Assembly: GCA_020072765.1 (NCBI GenBank)
Contig: JAIQGD010000035.1
Span: 1 to 34,807 of the forward strand
DNA length: 34,807 nt
Direction of reading: 5' to 3'
From: Terriglobia bacterium
GTDB lineage: Bacteria > Acidobacteriota > Terriglobia > Acidiferrales > UBA7541
Positions 7,741 through 15,666 of this stretch are shown here, in pieces (the first letter of the stretch is position 1; each line of letters opens with the position of its first letter). The notes beneath the pieces are model-generated. The model saw only the letters and a program-made list of their open reading frames with translations. It ran no database searches and was not told the origin of the DNA. The position numbers and the translations under genes are program-made.

Positions 7741-7996
7741 ACAGCAGAAGAAGGAACTCGCGGCGCTGGCCGCTCTGCGCGCCGACAAGATCGACTTTTC
7801 CGACGCGCCCGAAGTGCGGGATTGGAGCCGTGCGGTCGTGGGCAAGTTTTACCGGCCGGTCAAGAAATCTCTCACGATTCGTCTCGACGCCGACGTGCTC
7901 GCGTGGCTCAAGGCCCAAGGGCGCGGCTACCAGACCCGTATCAACAAGCTCCTCCGCGCGGCAATGGAAGGCCGATCGCGCCGGCGCCGAGCATGA
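7724..7996 (+). CDS. brnA: BrnA family antitoxin
   Basis: This is a 90-residue partner of BrnT. The C-terminal half carries the DUF4415/BrnA ribbon-helix-helix-like signature: KKSLTIRLDADVLAWLKAQGRGYQTRINKLLRAAM. The N-terminal half with DFSDAPEVRDWSRA is the usual toxin-binding linker. It starts inside brnT with a strong AAAGGAG ribosome site 6 bases upstream of the ATG, so the two are translationally coupled. It neutralises the toxin and presumably represses the operon at the palindrome 7413-7432. The basic tail (RSRRRRA) ends only 30 bases before the second MBL-end repeat. Confidence 0.9.
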   Translation: MSKASRQQKKELAALAALRADKIDFSDAPEVRDWSRAVVGKFYRPVKKSLTIRLDADVLAWLKAQGRGYQTRINKLLRAAMEGRSRRRRA

Positions 7997-8025
7997 GCCG
8001 CTGGGACACATTCGCCTAGCAGTAC

Positions 8026-8078
8026 GCTCCACATCGCCTCCCAGCGCTTCCCCCTCGGCCCCTTCGAGCTGTAGCGGC
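8026..8078 (+). repeat. Insertion-site direct repeat, copy 2
   Basis: Matches 7319-7371 at 51 of 53 positions and in one frame still encodes LHIASQRFPLGPFEL plus TAG, although no gene leads into it. It separates the toxin-antitoxin module from the ATPase module. Confidence 0.85.
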
Positions 8079-8260
8079 ACTTTCGCTGTCCTTCCGCAGG
8101 AGGCGACACCGCATGAGCACGCAGCGTCCAGCGAGCAACGGCTCAACCATCTTCTTGACGAGGCGTAACTCACGCTGGTAGTGTGGTTGGCGTCATCGGC
8201 CCTGCTGGTGACAAATTCAAAAGAACCTGTTGGTGCCGAGTGCATCGACAAGGAGACAAA

Positions 8261-9604
8261 ATGAGATACGACCGTCCGAACGATCCCAATGCCTCGCGTC
8301 TAGTTGAATCCCTTCGTCACCTTGGTTATGGAAACTACGAAGCAATAGCGGATATCGTCGATAATTCCATCGACGCTGAAGCCCCCAAAATATCAATTAA
8401 GATACAGCAGAAAGGTGGTCAGCCTATCATCACCATTGCCGATGATGGGCAAGGTATGACCGAGCCGGTCCTCGATCAAGCGATGCGCCTTGGTTCGCTA
8501 ACCTCACGCGATCTAAACTCCGATTTAGGGAAATTCGGGATGGGGCTAGTGACGGCCAGTTTGTCGCTGGCACGTCAGTGCCACGTCATTACCCGAACAA
8601 GCGAAGGTACTTTTTCGAGCGCCTGGGATGTCGACGAGATTGTTTCGCAGAACAAATTTGTAAAGCATCTCGACAAAGCAAACGACGAAGAATGTGCCCG
8701 CTTGAAGGACGAAATCGGCACTGCAAAGGGCGGCACACTCGTCACTCTGAGCAAGTGCGACAATCTCGGCAACAAGAATCTGTCTTCGTTCGCATCAAAC
8801 CTAAAGCATCATCTTGGTCGGGTACACCGGTATTTTATCGCGGCTGGTCGAGAAATAAGGTCGCTCAAGGCCCAAGGCTTTTCCGTAATGCGGAACCAGC
8901 GCGAGGTCATGAACGCAGTCTCGCTAAACTTTTTTACAAAGCACAACGATTTCAATCGGATGCGCGGAGAGCTTTTCTTTCCCGCTGCGTTGGACGGCAT
9001 GGTTGGTATTGAGTTTACGAAACGCCAGGTGGATTTCGAACAAAGCCTGTTCGATCAGCTTGCTGCCGTATTGGTGCCCACGTGCCGGACAATCAAGCAC
9101 CGGGAAGCAACCAAGAAGCGCATCCACTCAGGAGAAGCGCAAGTTCAACTGCACAACCAAGCGGCGAAGGTAATCGCTGAAAAGGATAAGCTGCTCATAA
9201 AGCCAAAGGCCGTGATTGAGAAACGCATGCCGGCTCGAGTACCCGGCTCGCGCAACGTACGTGACGAAACTACAACCCACGAACGGCGAAACTTCACCCG
9301 GACTCAGGAAATCGAGACGAGACTGAACTGCCAAATCCGTGAAGAGCGAATGGGGCCGAATGGTCAAATTTACGAGTGCGATATGGAGGGACGGAAACTC
9401 ATCCTCAGGTACAACATTGAACATCCGTTCTACCAACGATTCGTTGTGGATAACCTCAGCGATTCGAGAGCAGTCACGGCCGCGGATTTCTTGATCTACA
9501 GCATGGCTTCGGCCGAACTAAAGATGATGGATGATGGCGAACTCGAGGCGGTTAACAACTTCAAAGCAGTCTTATCCGCAAACTTGAGAACACTCCTGAA
9601 TTAG
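8261..9604 (+). CDS. GHKL-type ATPase of unknown role, possibly defence-related
   Basis: This is a 447-residue protein with an N-terminal Bergerat (HSP90/MutL/histidine-kinase-type) ATPase domain. Visible motifs are the N box EAIADIVDNSIDA (E27, N35), the G1 box DDGQGM (61-66), the G2 box LGKFGMGL (89-96) and a GGTLVTLSK strand. No C-terminal family was recognised in the remaining ~300 residues; there is no MutL endonuclease motif, kinase H-box or membrane segment. Stand-alone GHKL ATPases of this kind occur in MORC/MutL-related defence modules, so an anti-phage role is possible but unproven. The ATG at 8261 follows AAGGAG with ideal spacing; the frame also opens at a GTG at 8183, judged too early. 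Base composition is AT-richer than its neighbours. It lies between MBL-end repeats. Confidence 0.8.
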   Translation: MRYDRPNDPNASRLVESLRHLGYGNYEAIADIVDNSIDAEAPKISIKIQQKGGQPIITIADDGQGMTEPVLDQAMRLGSLTSRDLNSDLGKFGMGLVTASLSLARQCHVITRTSEGTFSSAWDVDEIVSQNKFVKHLDKANDEECARLKDEIGTAKGGTLVTLSKCDNLGNKNLSSFASNLKHHLGRVHRYFIAAGREIRSLKAQGFSVMRNQREVMNAVSLNFFTKHNDFNRMRGELFFPAALDGMVGIEFTKRQVDFEQSLFDQLAAVLVPTCRTIKHREATKKRIHSGEAQVQLHNQAAKVIAEKDKLLIKPKAVIEKRMPARVPGSRNVRDETTTHERRNFTRTQEIETRLNCQIREERMGPNGQIYECDMEGRKLILRYNIEHPFYQRFVVDNLSDSRAVTAADFLIYSMASAELKMMDDGELEAVNNFKAVLSANLRTLLN

Positions 9605-9697
9605 CCGTGCCCCAACTGTCCCATCCTTCTCGACTCGGGGGAGGATGGGGCGGAAGGCGGCGGCCCCAAGCCGTCAAGTCTTTGCACGAACAACCGC

Positions 9698-9749
9698 TTG
9701 AAACTTGCCTCGCAGCGCATCCCCCTCGGCCCGTTCGCGCTGTAGTCGC
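9698..9749 (+). repeat. Insertion-site direct repeat, copy 3 (diverged)
   Basis: In the right frame this stretch encodes LKLASQRIPLGPFAL plus TAG (9743-9745), the same peptide as the MBL C-terminus with conservative changes. Bases 9707-9749 match copy 1 at 38 of 43 positions. The divergence suggests this is the host's original 3' end, displaced by the insertion, while copies 1 and 2 came with incoming modules. Confidence 0.75.
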
Positions 9750-9768
9750 CGCGCTGCTGAATGGCTCC

Positions 9769-9793
9769 TGTAGCGGCCGCCTTCAGGCGGGCG
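9769..9793 (+). repeat. REP-like GTAG hairpin
   Basis: TGTAGCGGC followed by a CCGCC-TTCA-GGCGG stem-loop, a single unit of the window's REP-like family, upstream of purB. Confidence 0.7.
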
Positions 9794-9850
9794 AATTTCG
9801 GGTATCATAATGCCGGGGAGATTGTCCCCTGCTGAAAGAAGGAGCTGCGC

Positions 9851-11170
9851 TTGATCCCACGCTACACGCGACACGAGATGGGCCGGGTCTGGAGCGAGGA
9901 AAACAAATTCCAGAAGTGGCTCGAGGTCGAGCTGGCCGCCACGGAAACGCTGGCCGAGGCGGGCGTGGTCCCGCGCGAGGCGGCGGCCAAGCTGCGCGAG
10001 CGGGCGCGCGTGCACGTCGGGCGCATCAACGAGATCGAAGCGAAGGTGCGGCACGACGTGATCGCCTTCACCATCGCCGTGCAGGAAACCGTGGGCGTTC
10101 CCGAGGCGGCGCGCTGGCTGCACTACGGGCTCACGTCCAACGACGTGGTGGACACGGCGCAGGCGCTGCTCATCCGCGAAGCCTCGCAGCTGATCGAAAA
10201 GGGCCTCGAACGCTTCGGCGAAATCCTCGCCCGGCGCGCCTGGGAATTCAAGGACACGCCCGAAATCGGCCGCACGCACGGCATCCACGCCGAGCCCATC
10301 ACCTTCGGCCTGAAAGTCGCCAACTGGTACGCCGAAAACCGCCGCGACGCCGCGCGCTTTGCCGCCGCCGCGCGCGAGATGGCCGTGGGGAAAATTTCCG
10401 GCGCGGTGGGGACGTGCACGCACCTCGGCCCGGACATCGAGCGCAAAATCTGCGAACGCCTCGGCCTCGCGACCGCGCCCATCACCTCGCAGGTGATCGA
10501 GCGCGACCGCCACGCGCACTATCTGGCGACGCTCGCCATCGCCGCCGCCTCGCTCGAACGCGTGGCCCTGGAAATCCGCCACCTGCAGCGCACCGAAGTC
10601 CGCGAGGTCGAGGAGCCGTTCGGAGGCGAGCAGCGCGGCAGCTCGGCCATGCCGCACAAGCGCAATCCCGTCTCGAGCGAACAGATCTGCGGCCTGGCGC
10701 GCGTGGTGCGCGCCAATTCGCTGGCGGCGGCCGAGAACGTGGCGCTGTGGCACGAGCGCGACATCTCCCACAGCTCGGTCGAGCGCATCATCCTGCCCGA
10801 TTCGACCATCCTCGCCGATTACATGCTGCACCGCACCTCGGAAATCGTCGCCAACATGAAAGTGTTTCCCGAGCGCATGCGGCGCAATCTCGACGCGACC
10901 AAGGGGCTCGTATTTTCCGGGCAGGTCCTGCAGGATCTGGTCGAGCATGGCGCCCCGCGCGAAGACGCCTACAAATGGGTGCAGGGCCACGCCATGGCCG
11001 CCTGGGAGTCCGACACCAGCTTCCAGGAACGCGTCGCCGCCGATCCGAATATCCGCAAGTTCCTCGACGAAAAGGCCCTCGCGCACACCTTCGATCTGCA
11101 GCGCCAGCTCCGCGCCGTCGACGCCATTTTTCAACGCGTCTTCGGCGCAAAATCGCCCGCCGCGCATTAG
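9851..11170 (+). CDS. purB: Adenylosuccinate lyase
   Basis: This 439-residue fumarase/aspartase-superfamily enzyme acts twice in purine synthesis: it cleaves SAICAR to AICAR and adenylosuccinate to AMP, releasing fumarate. The catalytic-loop signature GSSAMPHKRNP is at about residue 263, and GRTHGIHAEPITFG, with the catalytic-region histidines, is near residue 141. N-terminal YTRHEMGRVWSEENKFQKWL is typical of the shorter Bacillus/Thermotoga-type PurB. It starts at TTG, with AAGGAG 7 bases upstream; no alternative ATG in frame gives a complete N-terminus. The gene stands alone, away from other pur genes. Confidence 0.95.
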   Translation: MIPRYTRHEMGRVWSEENKFQKWLEVELAATETLAEAGVVPREAAAKLRERARVHVGRINEIEAKVRHDVIAFTIAVQETVGVPEAARWLHYGLTSNDVVDTAQALLIREASQLIEKGLERFGEILARRAWEFKDTPEIGRTHGIHAEPITFGLKVANWYAENRRDAARFAAAAREMAVGKISGAVGTCTHLGPDIERKICERLGLATAPITSQVIERDRHAHYLATLAIAAASLERVALEIRHLQRTEVREVEEPFGGEQRGSSAMPHKRNPVSSEQICGLARVVRANSLAAAENVALWHERDISHSSVERIILPDSTILADYMLHRTSEIVANMKVFPERMRRNLDATKGLVFSGQVLQDLVEHGAPREDAYKWVQGHAMAAWESDTSFQERVAADPNIRKFLDEKALAHTFDLQRQLRAVDAIFQRVFGAKSPAAH

Positions 11171-11262
11171 AAGCTGTTCCGGAAGAAATTCCACAGAGAC
11201 ACAGAGGCGGAAGGGCGAGGTGCCTCGGCGCTCTCTACGGTAAACGGGTTTGCCGGCGGCGC

Positions 11263-11823
11263 TTACTGTACGCGCTGGATGTAGCGCGCTTCGGAGGTGT
11301 CGACTCTAATTGTGTCGCCGTTGCCGACGAACGGCGGCACGTTGACGATCAGCCCGGTTTCCAGCTTGGCCGGCTTCACCACCGCGCTGGCGGTGGCCTT
11401 CTGGATGCTCGGCTCGGTGTCCACCACCTTCAGATCGACCGTGTCGGGAACCAGCACGCCGATCGGCTTGTTGTCGTAATACTCGACTTTCACGGGCATG
11501 TTGGGGATGAGGTAGTCCTTGGCGTCGCCCACGATGTCGTTCTGCAGCGCGATCTGCTCGTAGTTCTCCGTGTTCATGAAGTGGTGGCTGTCACCCTCGC
11601 TGTACAGATATTCGTACTCGATTTCGTCCACCACCACCTTCTCGACGAATTCCTCGGCGCGGAAGCGGTAATCCATCATCGCGCCATTGCGCAGGTTGCG
11701 CATCTTGGTCTGCATCGACCCGCGCTTGTTCCCCGGCGTGCGATGGTCCACGCTGTACACCACGTGGAGGTCGCCGTCGTGCTTGATGATCATGCCCACG
11801 CGGATTTGCGTTGCCTTTAACAT
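11263..11823 (-). CDS. efp: Translation elongation factor P
   Basis: This is a 186-residue EF-P, which binds between the ribosomal P and E sites and relieves stalling at polyproline. All three beta-barrel domains are present: the KOW-like N-domain (MLKATQIRVGMIIKHDG), the central OB domain (YLYSEGDSHHFMNTENYEQ) and the C-terminal OB domain ending GDTIRVDTSEARYIQR. The tip loop reads HRTPGNKRGSMQTKMRNL. Aligned without gaps to E. coli (PGKGQAFARVKLRNL), the modified lysine 34 position is N32, followed by K33 and R34. No modification gene (epmA/B, earP, ymfI) is in view. A ribosome site AGGAG and a strong upstream promoter support this start. Confidence 0.95.
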   Translation of the reverse strand: MLKATQIRVGMIIKHDGDLHVVYSVDHRTPGNKRGSMQTKMRNLRNGAMMDYRFRAEEFVEKVVVDEIEYEYLYSEGDSHHFMNTENYEQIALQNDIVGDAKDYLIPNMPVKVEYYDNKPIGVLVPDTVDLKVVDTEPSIQKATASAVVKPAKLETGLIVNVPPFVGNGDTIRVDTSEARYIQRVQ

Positions 11824-11960
11824 GCCTGCTCCTGAATTCTTCTCTGGGGTTTCTCCCGCCCCGCGCGATCGCGCAAGGAACGCCGGGAGATTCGAGCCGG
11901 GAGGGTGTCCTACCCGCCAAGGCGCGCCCGCAGCGCCAGCGCTGCCGAGCCAATGCCTTA

Positions 11961-11990
11961 ATTATAGCGGTCCGCGCGCGATGTGGTCAA
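11961..11990 (-). promoter_or_regulatory. Sigma-70-type promoter of efp
   Basis: On the minus strand TTGACC (11985-11990), an 18-base spacer and TATAAT (11961-11966) form a near-consensus promoter. Transcription would start near 11954, giving a leader of about 130 bases before efp. Confidence 0.75.
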
Positions 11991-12045
11991 ACCAGGGGGA
12001 AGCCGGATAGTGACTCAGTTTGCTCGCGCGGGCCGCTCTTCGTGG

Positions 12046-12065
12046 CACAGGCACTCCTGCCTGTG
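12046..12065. repeat. Hairpin repeat of the 'cacaggcactcc' family
   Basis: Perfect 8-base arms cacaggca/tgcctgtg around ctcc, preceded by gtgg. This is the same design as 17845-17864 and 3790-3811, with compensating arm changes, so the fold is conserved rather than the sequence. Confidence 0.65.
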
Positions 12066-12124
12066 TTCTTGCATTGGGGCAAACATCCGCGACACAGCCG
12101 ATGGTGGCTGCTGGACCGCAAATT

Positions 12125-12157
12125 GGTAGGGGCGCACCTTGTCCGTGCGCCCCTACC
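12125..12157. repeat. Strong 13-bp hairpin downstream of the secreted-protein gene
   Basis: Perfect arms ggtaggggcgcac/gtgcgcccctacc with a 7-base loop, 40 bases beyond the stop of the minus-strand gene at 12197. It could act as a transcript end, but no T-run follows. Hairpins with a GTAGGGGCGCAC head are scattered in many bacterial genomes as small mobile repeats. Confidence 0.65.
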
Positions 12158-12196
12158 GATGCTCCTCATGGCAGAGGGACTGTGATCGGTTGGTCC

Positions 12197-12685
12197 CTAT
12201 CTATCATCTCTGTCGGGCTTCGGACTGAATCTGTACGTTCCGTCCCAGTGCCAATTTGACCCGTCCGTAGGCGGCGAGACAACAACACGCGCAGAGAACC
12301 CGGCGAACTCCCCGGTCCCGTCCGAGAACGTGCACAGTCCGAGACCGGTTCCCAAATCGAGTGTGCAATGGCCGACCGCCCAGTTCCCGGGCCCGGCCGC
12401 CGCGTCGACGAGGACGACGTTACTGTCCAGCAAGCCCCCCGGCACACCAGCCGCCTGGTCATAGAAGATCTTCGAGCCGACCGCGATCGCATCGAGGTTC
12501 GAGCCCGTGATCGTGCAATAGTCACCGGCGGCGCCCGTGTACTTCGAGCATTCCTTCGTCACACGCAGATCTCCGTTTCGCGCGGAGGATGCTGAAGCCG
12601 CTCCCGGGCTCAGTGAGAGCGTCAGGCTTACAAAGCCCGCGACCAGCACGAGGGCGAAGATTGTGCTCATAACTTTGAATTTCAT
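12197..12685 (-). CDS. Small secreted protein, possible dirigent/allene-oxide-cyclase-like barrel
   Basis: This is a 162-residue protein with a Sec signal peptide: MKFKV, a hydrophobic stretch to about residue 28, and a probable AxA cleavage near ASASSA (residue ~33). The mature part has three cysteines: C46 in TKECSKY, then one in GDYCTITG and one each in VGHCTLDL and LGLCTFSD (four in all after residue 40). The alternating strands and GTGEFAGFSARVVVS are reminiscent of the dirigent/allene oxide cyclase beta-barrel fold, but that is only a resemblance. The chosen ATG follows AGGAAAGGA, better than a start 13 codons upstream. No functional partner lies nearby; it is divergent from the winged-helix/TPR gene. 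Confidence 0.65.
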   Translation of the reverse strand: MKFKVMSTIFALVLVAGFVSLTLSLSPGAASASSARNGDLRVTKECSKYTGAAGDYCTITGSNLDAIAVGSKIFYDQAAGVPGGLLDSNVVLVDAAAGPGNWAVGHCTLDLGTGLGLCTFSDGTGEFAGFSARVVVSPPTDGSNWHWDGTYRFSPKPDRDDR

Positions 12686-12992
12686 TGTCGTTTCCTTTCC
12701 TCTCACGTGGTTCACGCTCATCACAGTTCTCCTTTTGTGTTTTGGCCGAGTGCGTCTCCCTGGCCTGCCGAAGTTCGCACGGTGCCTTCACTTCCTGTCT
12801 TCCGGGCATACCGCGCACGTTGCATTAGGCACCTCGAATGGTCAATCCTTGGAAAGTAGCTTCACGGTAAGACGCGTATATCCGCGTAAGCCACTCAGGG
12901 AGCAGACCTTAGCTGGTCGAATATCCGCAAGCGCTCGGGCTTTCCGCCGGTTTATATTGGTGCTACACTCCGCGGCATATGGCGGGTTAGAG
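12686..12992. other. Divergent intergenic region, no gene seen
   Basis: The 307 bases separate the secreted-protein gene (minus) and the winged-helix/TPR gene (plus). A TGC-TACACT extended -10 candidate lies at 12961-12969 but only about 25 bases before the plus start. A small palindrome acgcg-tatatc-cgcgt is near 12872. The plus-strand frame remains open here but shows no protein-like pattern. Confidence 0.5.
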
Positions 12993-15287
12993 ATGTCTCA
13001 ACCTCCAAGCCAACCCCGCGGCGTGCGCTTCGGTTCCTTCGACGTGAGTTTCCCCTCGCGCGAACTCCACAAACACGGCGTTCGGGTGAGGTTGCCCGGC
13101 CAGCCCTTCGACATCCTAGCCATCCTCTTGGAGCATCCGGGCGACGTGGTCACCCGCGAAGAACTCCGCCAGCGCTTGTGGCCGGTCGATACGTTCGTGG
13201 ACTTCGAGCACGGCATGAATAACGCCGTAAAGAAGCTGCGCGCGGCGTTGGGCGATTCGGCGGATCGTCCGCTCTACATCGAAACTCTCGCCCGCGTGGG
13301 TTATCGATTTATCGCCCCGCTGGATCAAACGGGGAGTACTTCGAATCATGCGCACGGGCAGCTAGGAATACGCTGGAAGGTGATTGTCCCCGCTGCGATC
13401 GCGGTCGTGGCGCTTGTCGCCGGCAGTTACTTCTATTTCCGTCGCACTCCGAAGCTGACCGAAAGAGATTCCATCGTGCTCGCTGATTTTGCGAACGCGA
13501 CGGGCGATCCGGTGTTCGACGGCACGCTCCGCCAGGGGCTTTCCGTGCAGCTCGAACAAACGCCGTTCCTCCAACTCGTCTCCGCCGATCAAATCGGGCA
13601 GACGTTGCGCCTGATGGAGAAGCCGTCCGATACGCGAATGACTCCCGAAGTAGCGCGAGAAGTCTGCCAGCGTGCCAACGCAACGACGGAGATCGAGGGC
13701 TCGATCGCTGTCCTGGGCAATCAGTACGTACTCGGCCTCCATGCCGTCAACTGCAGCACCGGCGAAACGTTGGCCGGGGAACAAATCACCGCGGACGGCA
13801 AAGAAAAGGTTCTTGCGGCTCTGACCGCCGCTTCCTCGAAGTTGCGCTCAAAGCTCGGCGAATCGCGCGCTTCTCTACAAAAGTTCGACGCTCCGCTCGA
13901 TCAGGTCACCACACCCTCGCTGGAAGCCTTGCAAGCCTGGACTCTGGGCACCCAAGCGCTGTCGAAGGACGATTTTGCGTCGGCGATATCATTCTTCCAG
14001 AGGGCCGTGAATATCGATCCGAATTTCGCCGTGGCCTACTCCACCATGGGAGGGACGTACGCTGTAATAGGTGACAGTGGCCGGGCGACCGAAAACATCG
14101 CTAAGGGATATGACTTGCGCGACCGCGCAAGCGAACGCGAGAAGTTTGCAATTTCCGCCAACTACCACCTCATCGTGACGGGAGACGTGGAAAAGGCGGC
14201 TCAAATCTGCGAGCAGTGGTCGAAAATCTTTCCGCGTGATCCGCCGGCCTTCATGGGCCTGGAAGCGTCCTACTGGGGGGCGGGCCGATTGGATGAGGCG
14301 CTCGCCGCCGCCCGTGAAACCCTCCGGCTTGATCCAACGCCATCGGCGTACGTCGGGGTCGCCGCCGACTACATGTCACTTGGGCGCCTGGACGAAGCAC
14401 GTGCGACGATTCGACAGGGTGAAGCCAACCACATCGATCCTTCCGTGTTCCGCATTGTGCTGTGGTGGCATGCCTCTCTCCAGAACGACTCGGCGGGAAT
14501 GGCTGAACAGGCGGCTGGTCCGTGGATAGGCCCGCCTGCCTTTGCCGAAGAATGGCAATCACATGCAGCCGCCTACAGAGGGCACCTCTCCCGCGCCCGC
14601 GATCTGGCGCGGCGCGCTATCGCCTCCACTAAACAGCAAAGGGCAAACGAGGTAACGACAATCTATCAGGTGCACGCCGCGCTTCGGGAGGCGTTGTTCG
14701 GTAACTTCCCGGAGGCCCAGGAAGCTGTGAAAGACGCAGGAAACTTCATGGCGGACCGGGACCTGGAAGGAGAGGCGGCCATCGTATTGGCGCTTTCGGG
14801 CGATACCACACAAGCTCAGCGGCTTGCCGACGATCTCAATAAGCGCTTTCCGGAAGCCACCTACGTTCGGTTCGGCTCTCTCCCGGCAATCCGAGGCATC
14901 CTGGCGATTCGCCGGGGGAACGCGCGGGAAGCTGTCGAGGATCTGCGCGCCATTTCGTCGCGCGAGATGGTGACTTCTGCCAACTGGGCCACATATGGCG
15001 GATCGCCTATGCTGCCAGTCTATATCACCGGCGAAGCGTACCTCGCGGCACATCAGGGAGCGGAAGCCGCTGCGGAATTCCAGATGATCATCGACCACGC
15101 CGGTTTCGTCGGGGTTACGCCCATTGGCGCGCTCGCGCATCTGGGCCTCGGCCGCGCGTATGCGCTCGCGGGCGACACCACCAAGGCCCGCGCGGCGTAT
15201 CAGAACTTCCTCACTCTGTGGAAGGACGCCGACCCGGATATCCCCATCCTCAAACAAGCAAAGGCAGAGTACGCCAAACTGCAATAA
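12993..15287 (+). CDS. Membrane-anchored winged-helix (PhoB/CadC-type) regulator with TPR repeats
   Basis: This is a 764-residue protein. Residues ~10-110 form an OmpR/PhoB-type winged helix (VRFGSFDVSF, REELRQRLWPVDTFVDFEHGMN, RVGYRFIAPL). A single membrane segment follows (about 129-149, VIVPAAIAVVALVAGSYFYF). Residues ~155-330 resemble the TolB-N-like/adenylate-cyclase-associated region (SIVLADFANATGDPVFDGTLRQGL), and the rest is tetratricopeptide-like helical repeats. This places the DNA-binding domain in the cytoplasm and the TPR part in the periplasm, as in CadC/ToxR-type one-component regulators. Such proteins are numerous in Acidobacteria. The ATG at 12993 begins the wHTH; the frame open upstream is not conserved-looking. 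Ligand and target are unknown. Confidence 0.85.
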   Translation: MSQPPSQPRGVRFGSFDVSFPSRELHKHGVRVRLPGQPFDILAILLEHPGDVVTREELRQRLWPVDTFVDFEHGMNNAVKKLRAALGDSADRPLYIETLARVGYRFIAPLDQTGSTSNHAHGQLGIRWKVIVPAAIAVVALVAGSYFYFRRTPKLTERDSIVLADFANATGDPVFDGTLRQGLSVQLEQTPFLQLVSADQIGQTLRLMEKPSDTRMTPEVAREVCQRANATTEIEGSIAVLGNQYVLGLHAVNCSTGETLAGEQITADGKEKVLAALTAASSKLRSKLGESRASLQKFDAPLDQVTTPSLEALQAWTLGTQALSKDDFASAISFFQRAVNIDPNFAVAYSTMGGTYAVIGDSGRATENIAKGYDLRDRASEREKFAISANYHLIVTGDVEKAAQICEQWSKIFPRDPPAFMGLEASYWGAGRLDEALAAARETLRLDPTPSAYVGVAADYMSLGRLDEARATIRQGEANHIDPSVFRIVLWWHASLQNDSAGMAEQAAGPWIGPPAFAEEWQSHAAAYRGHLSRARDLARRAIASTKQQRANEVTTIYQVHAALREALFGNFPEAQEAVKDAGNFMADRDLEGEAAIVLALSGDTTQAQRLADDLNKRFPEATYVRFGSLPAIRGILAIRRGNAREAVEDLRAISSREMVTSANWATYGGSPMLPVYITGEAYLAAHQGAEAAAEFQMIIDHAGFVGVTPIGALAHLGLGRAYALAGDTTKARAAYQNFLTLWKDADPDIPILKQAKAEYAKLQ

Positions 15288-15666
15288 TCCGACCGTCCCC
15301 CGGAATGGATCACGGATGAATATAGGTTTGCAAAGCCCGCGTCCCACCGCGCCAGAAGCGGCTGATCGCCCTTCGTGTCGCGCACCAGCACCGTAGAGCT
15401 GAAGCTCTTCCCCGTGAAATCGTTCTGGGCCGCCGGCGGAGCCGCTCTGTTCTAGAGTTTCATGTCTTCCGGGGAGGATGCGGTTGCACGTCCTCCCGGC
15501 CCGGCCAGGCACGGCCATCGCCGTGGTGTTCCTCGTGACGATCATGCATTCATCGAGTTGAGGCGCTCGCTTTTCATCTATGAGCGAACTAGCTTGATGG
15601 GAGCTCAATCGGAAATCGCAGTTTCCGACGACGCCGTTTATCAAAAGTCGGCCCCATCAACTGCTC
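15288..15666. other. Gene-free stretch with a duplicated gene fragment
   Basis: No intact gene is seen in these 379 bases. The left part contains a scrap similar to the saccharopine-dehydrogenase-like gene (15332-15393). The remainder, including a gagctgaagctc palindrome near 15397, shows nothing recognisable. Confidence 0.6.
15332..15393 (-). pseudogene. Fragment resembling the saccharopine-dehydrogenase-like gene
   Basis: The 62 bases match 16881-16942 at 56 positions without gaps. On the minus strand they read LVRDTKGDQPLLARWDAGF, against LVRGTKGDQPLLVRWDAGF in the intact gene about 1.5 kb away. Similarity is lost on both sides, so this is a degraded piece of a paralogue or a local duplication. 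Confidence 0.7.

Larger units (their letters stand above)
7319..9749 (+). mobile_element. Accessory insertion of two modules at the MBL gene 3' end
   Basis: The block between the MBL gene and the repeat upstream of purB carries a toxin-antitoxin pair (module A, 7372-8025) and a GHKL ATPase gene (module B, 8079-9697). It is bounded and divided by three copies of the MBL 3' end, all of which still read as the same C-terminal peptide plus stop. This is the footprint of site-specific integration into a gene's 3' end, in which the element restores the coding sequence. No integrase, transposase or terminal inverted repeat is visible, so the modules would depend on a recombinase encoded elsewhere, or the repeats may reflect tandem duplication followed by decay. 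Module B is visibly AT-richer than its surroundings, which supports transfer. Confidence 0.65.
11824..12196. other. Gene-free stretch: efp leader and promoter, then repeats
   Basis: No gene is seen in these 373 bases. The efp untranslated leader (~130 bases) and promoter occupy the left part. The right part has two hairpin repeats, at 12046-12065 and 12125-12157. Confidence 0.7.

Noticed and set aside
8113-8181. A 22-codon open frame (MSTQRPASNG...) with a good ribosome site in the ATPase module
   Set aside because: It has an AGGAGG upstream but no known small-protein pattern and could be a chance frame or a decayed leader; not enough to annotate as a gene.
8261-9604. Naming the GHKL ATPase MutL or HSP90
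   Set aside because: The ATPase boxes fit the superfamily, but the lengths, spacing and C-terminal region do not match MutL or HtpG.
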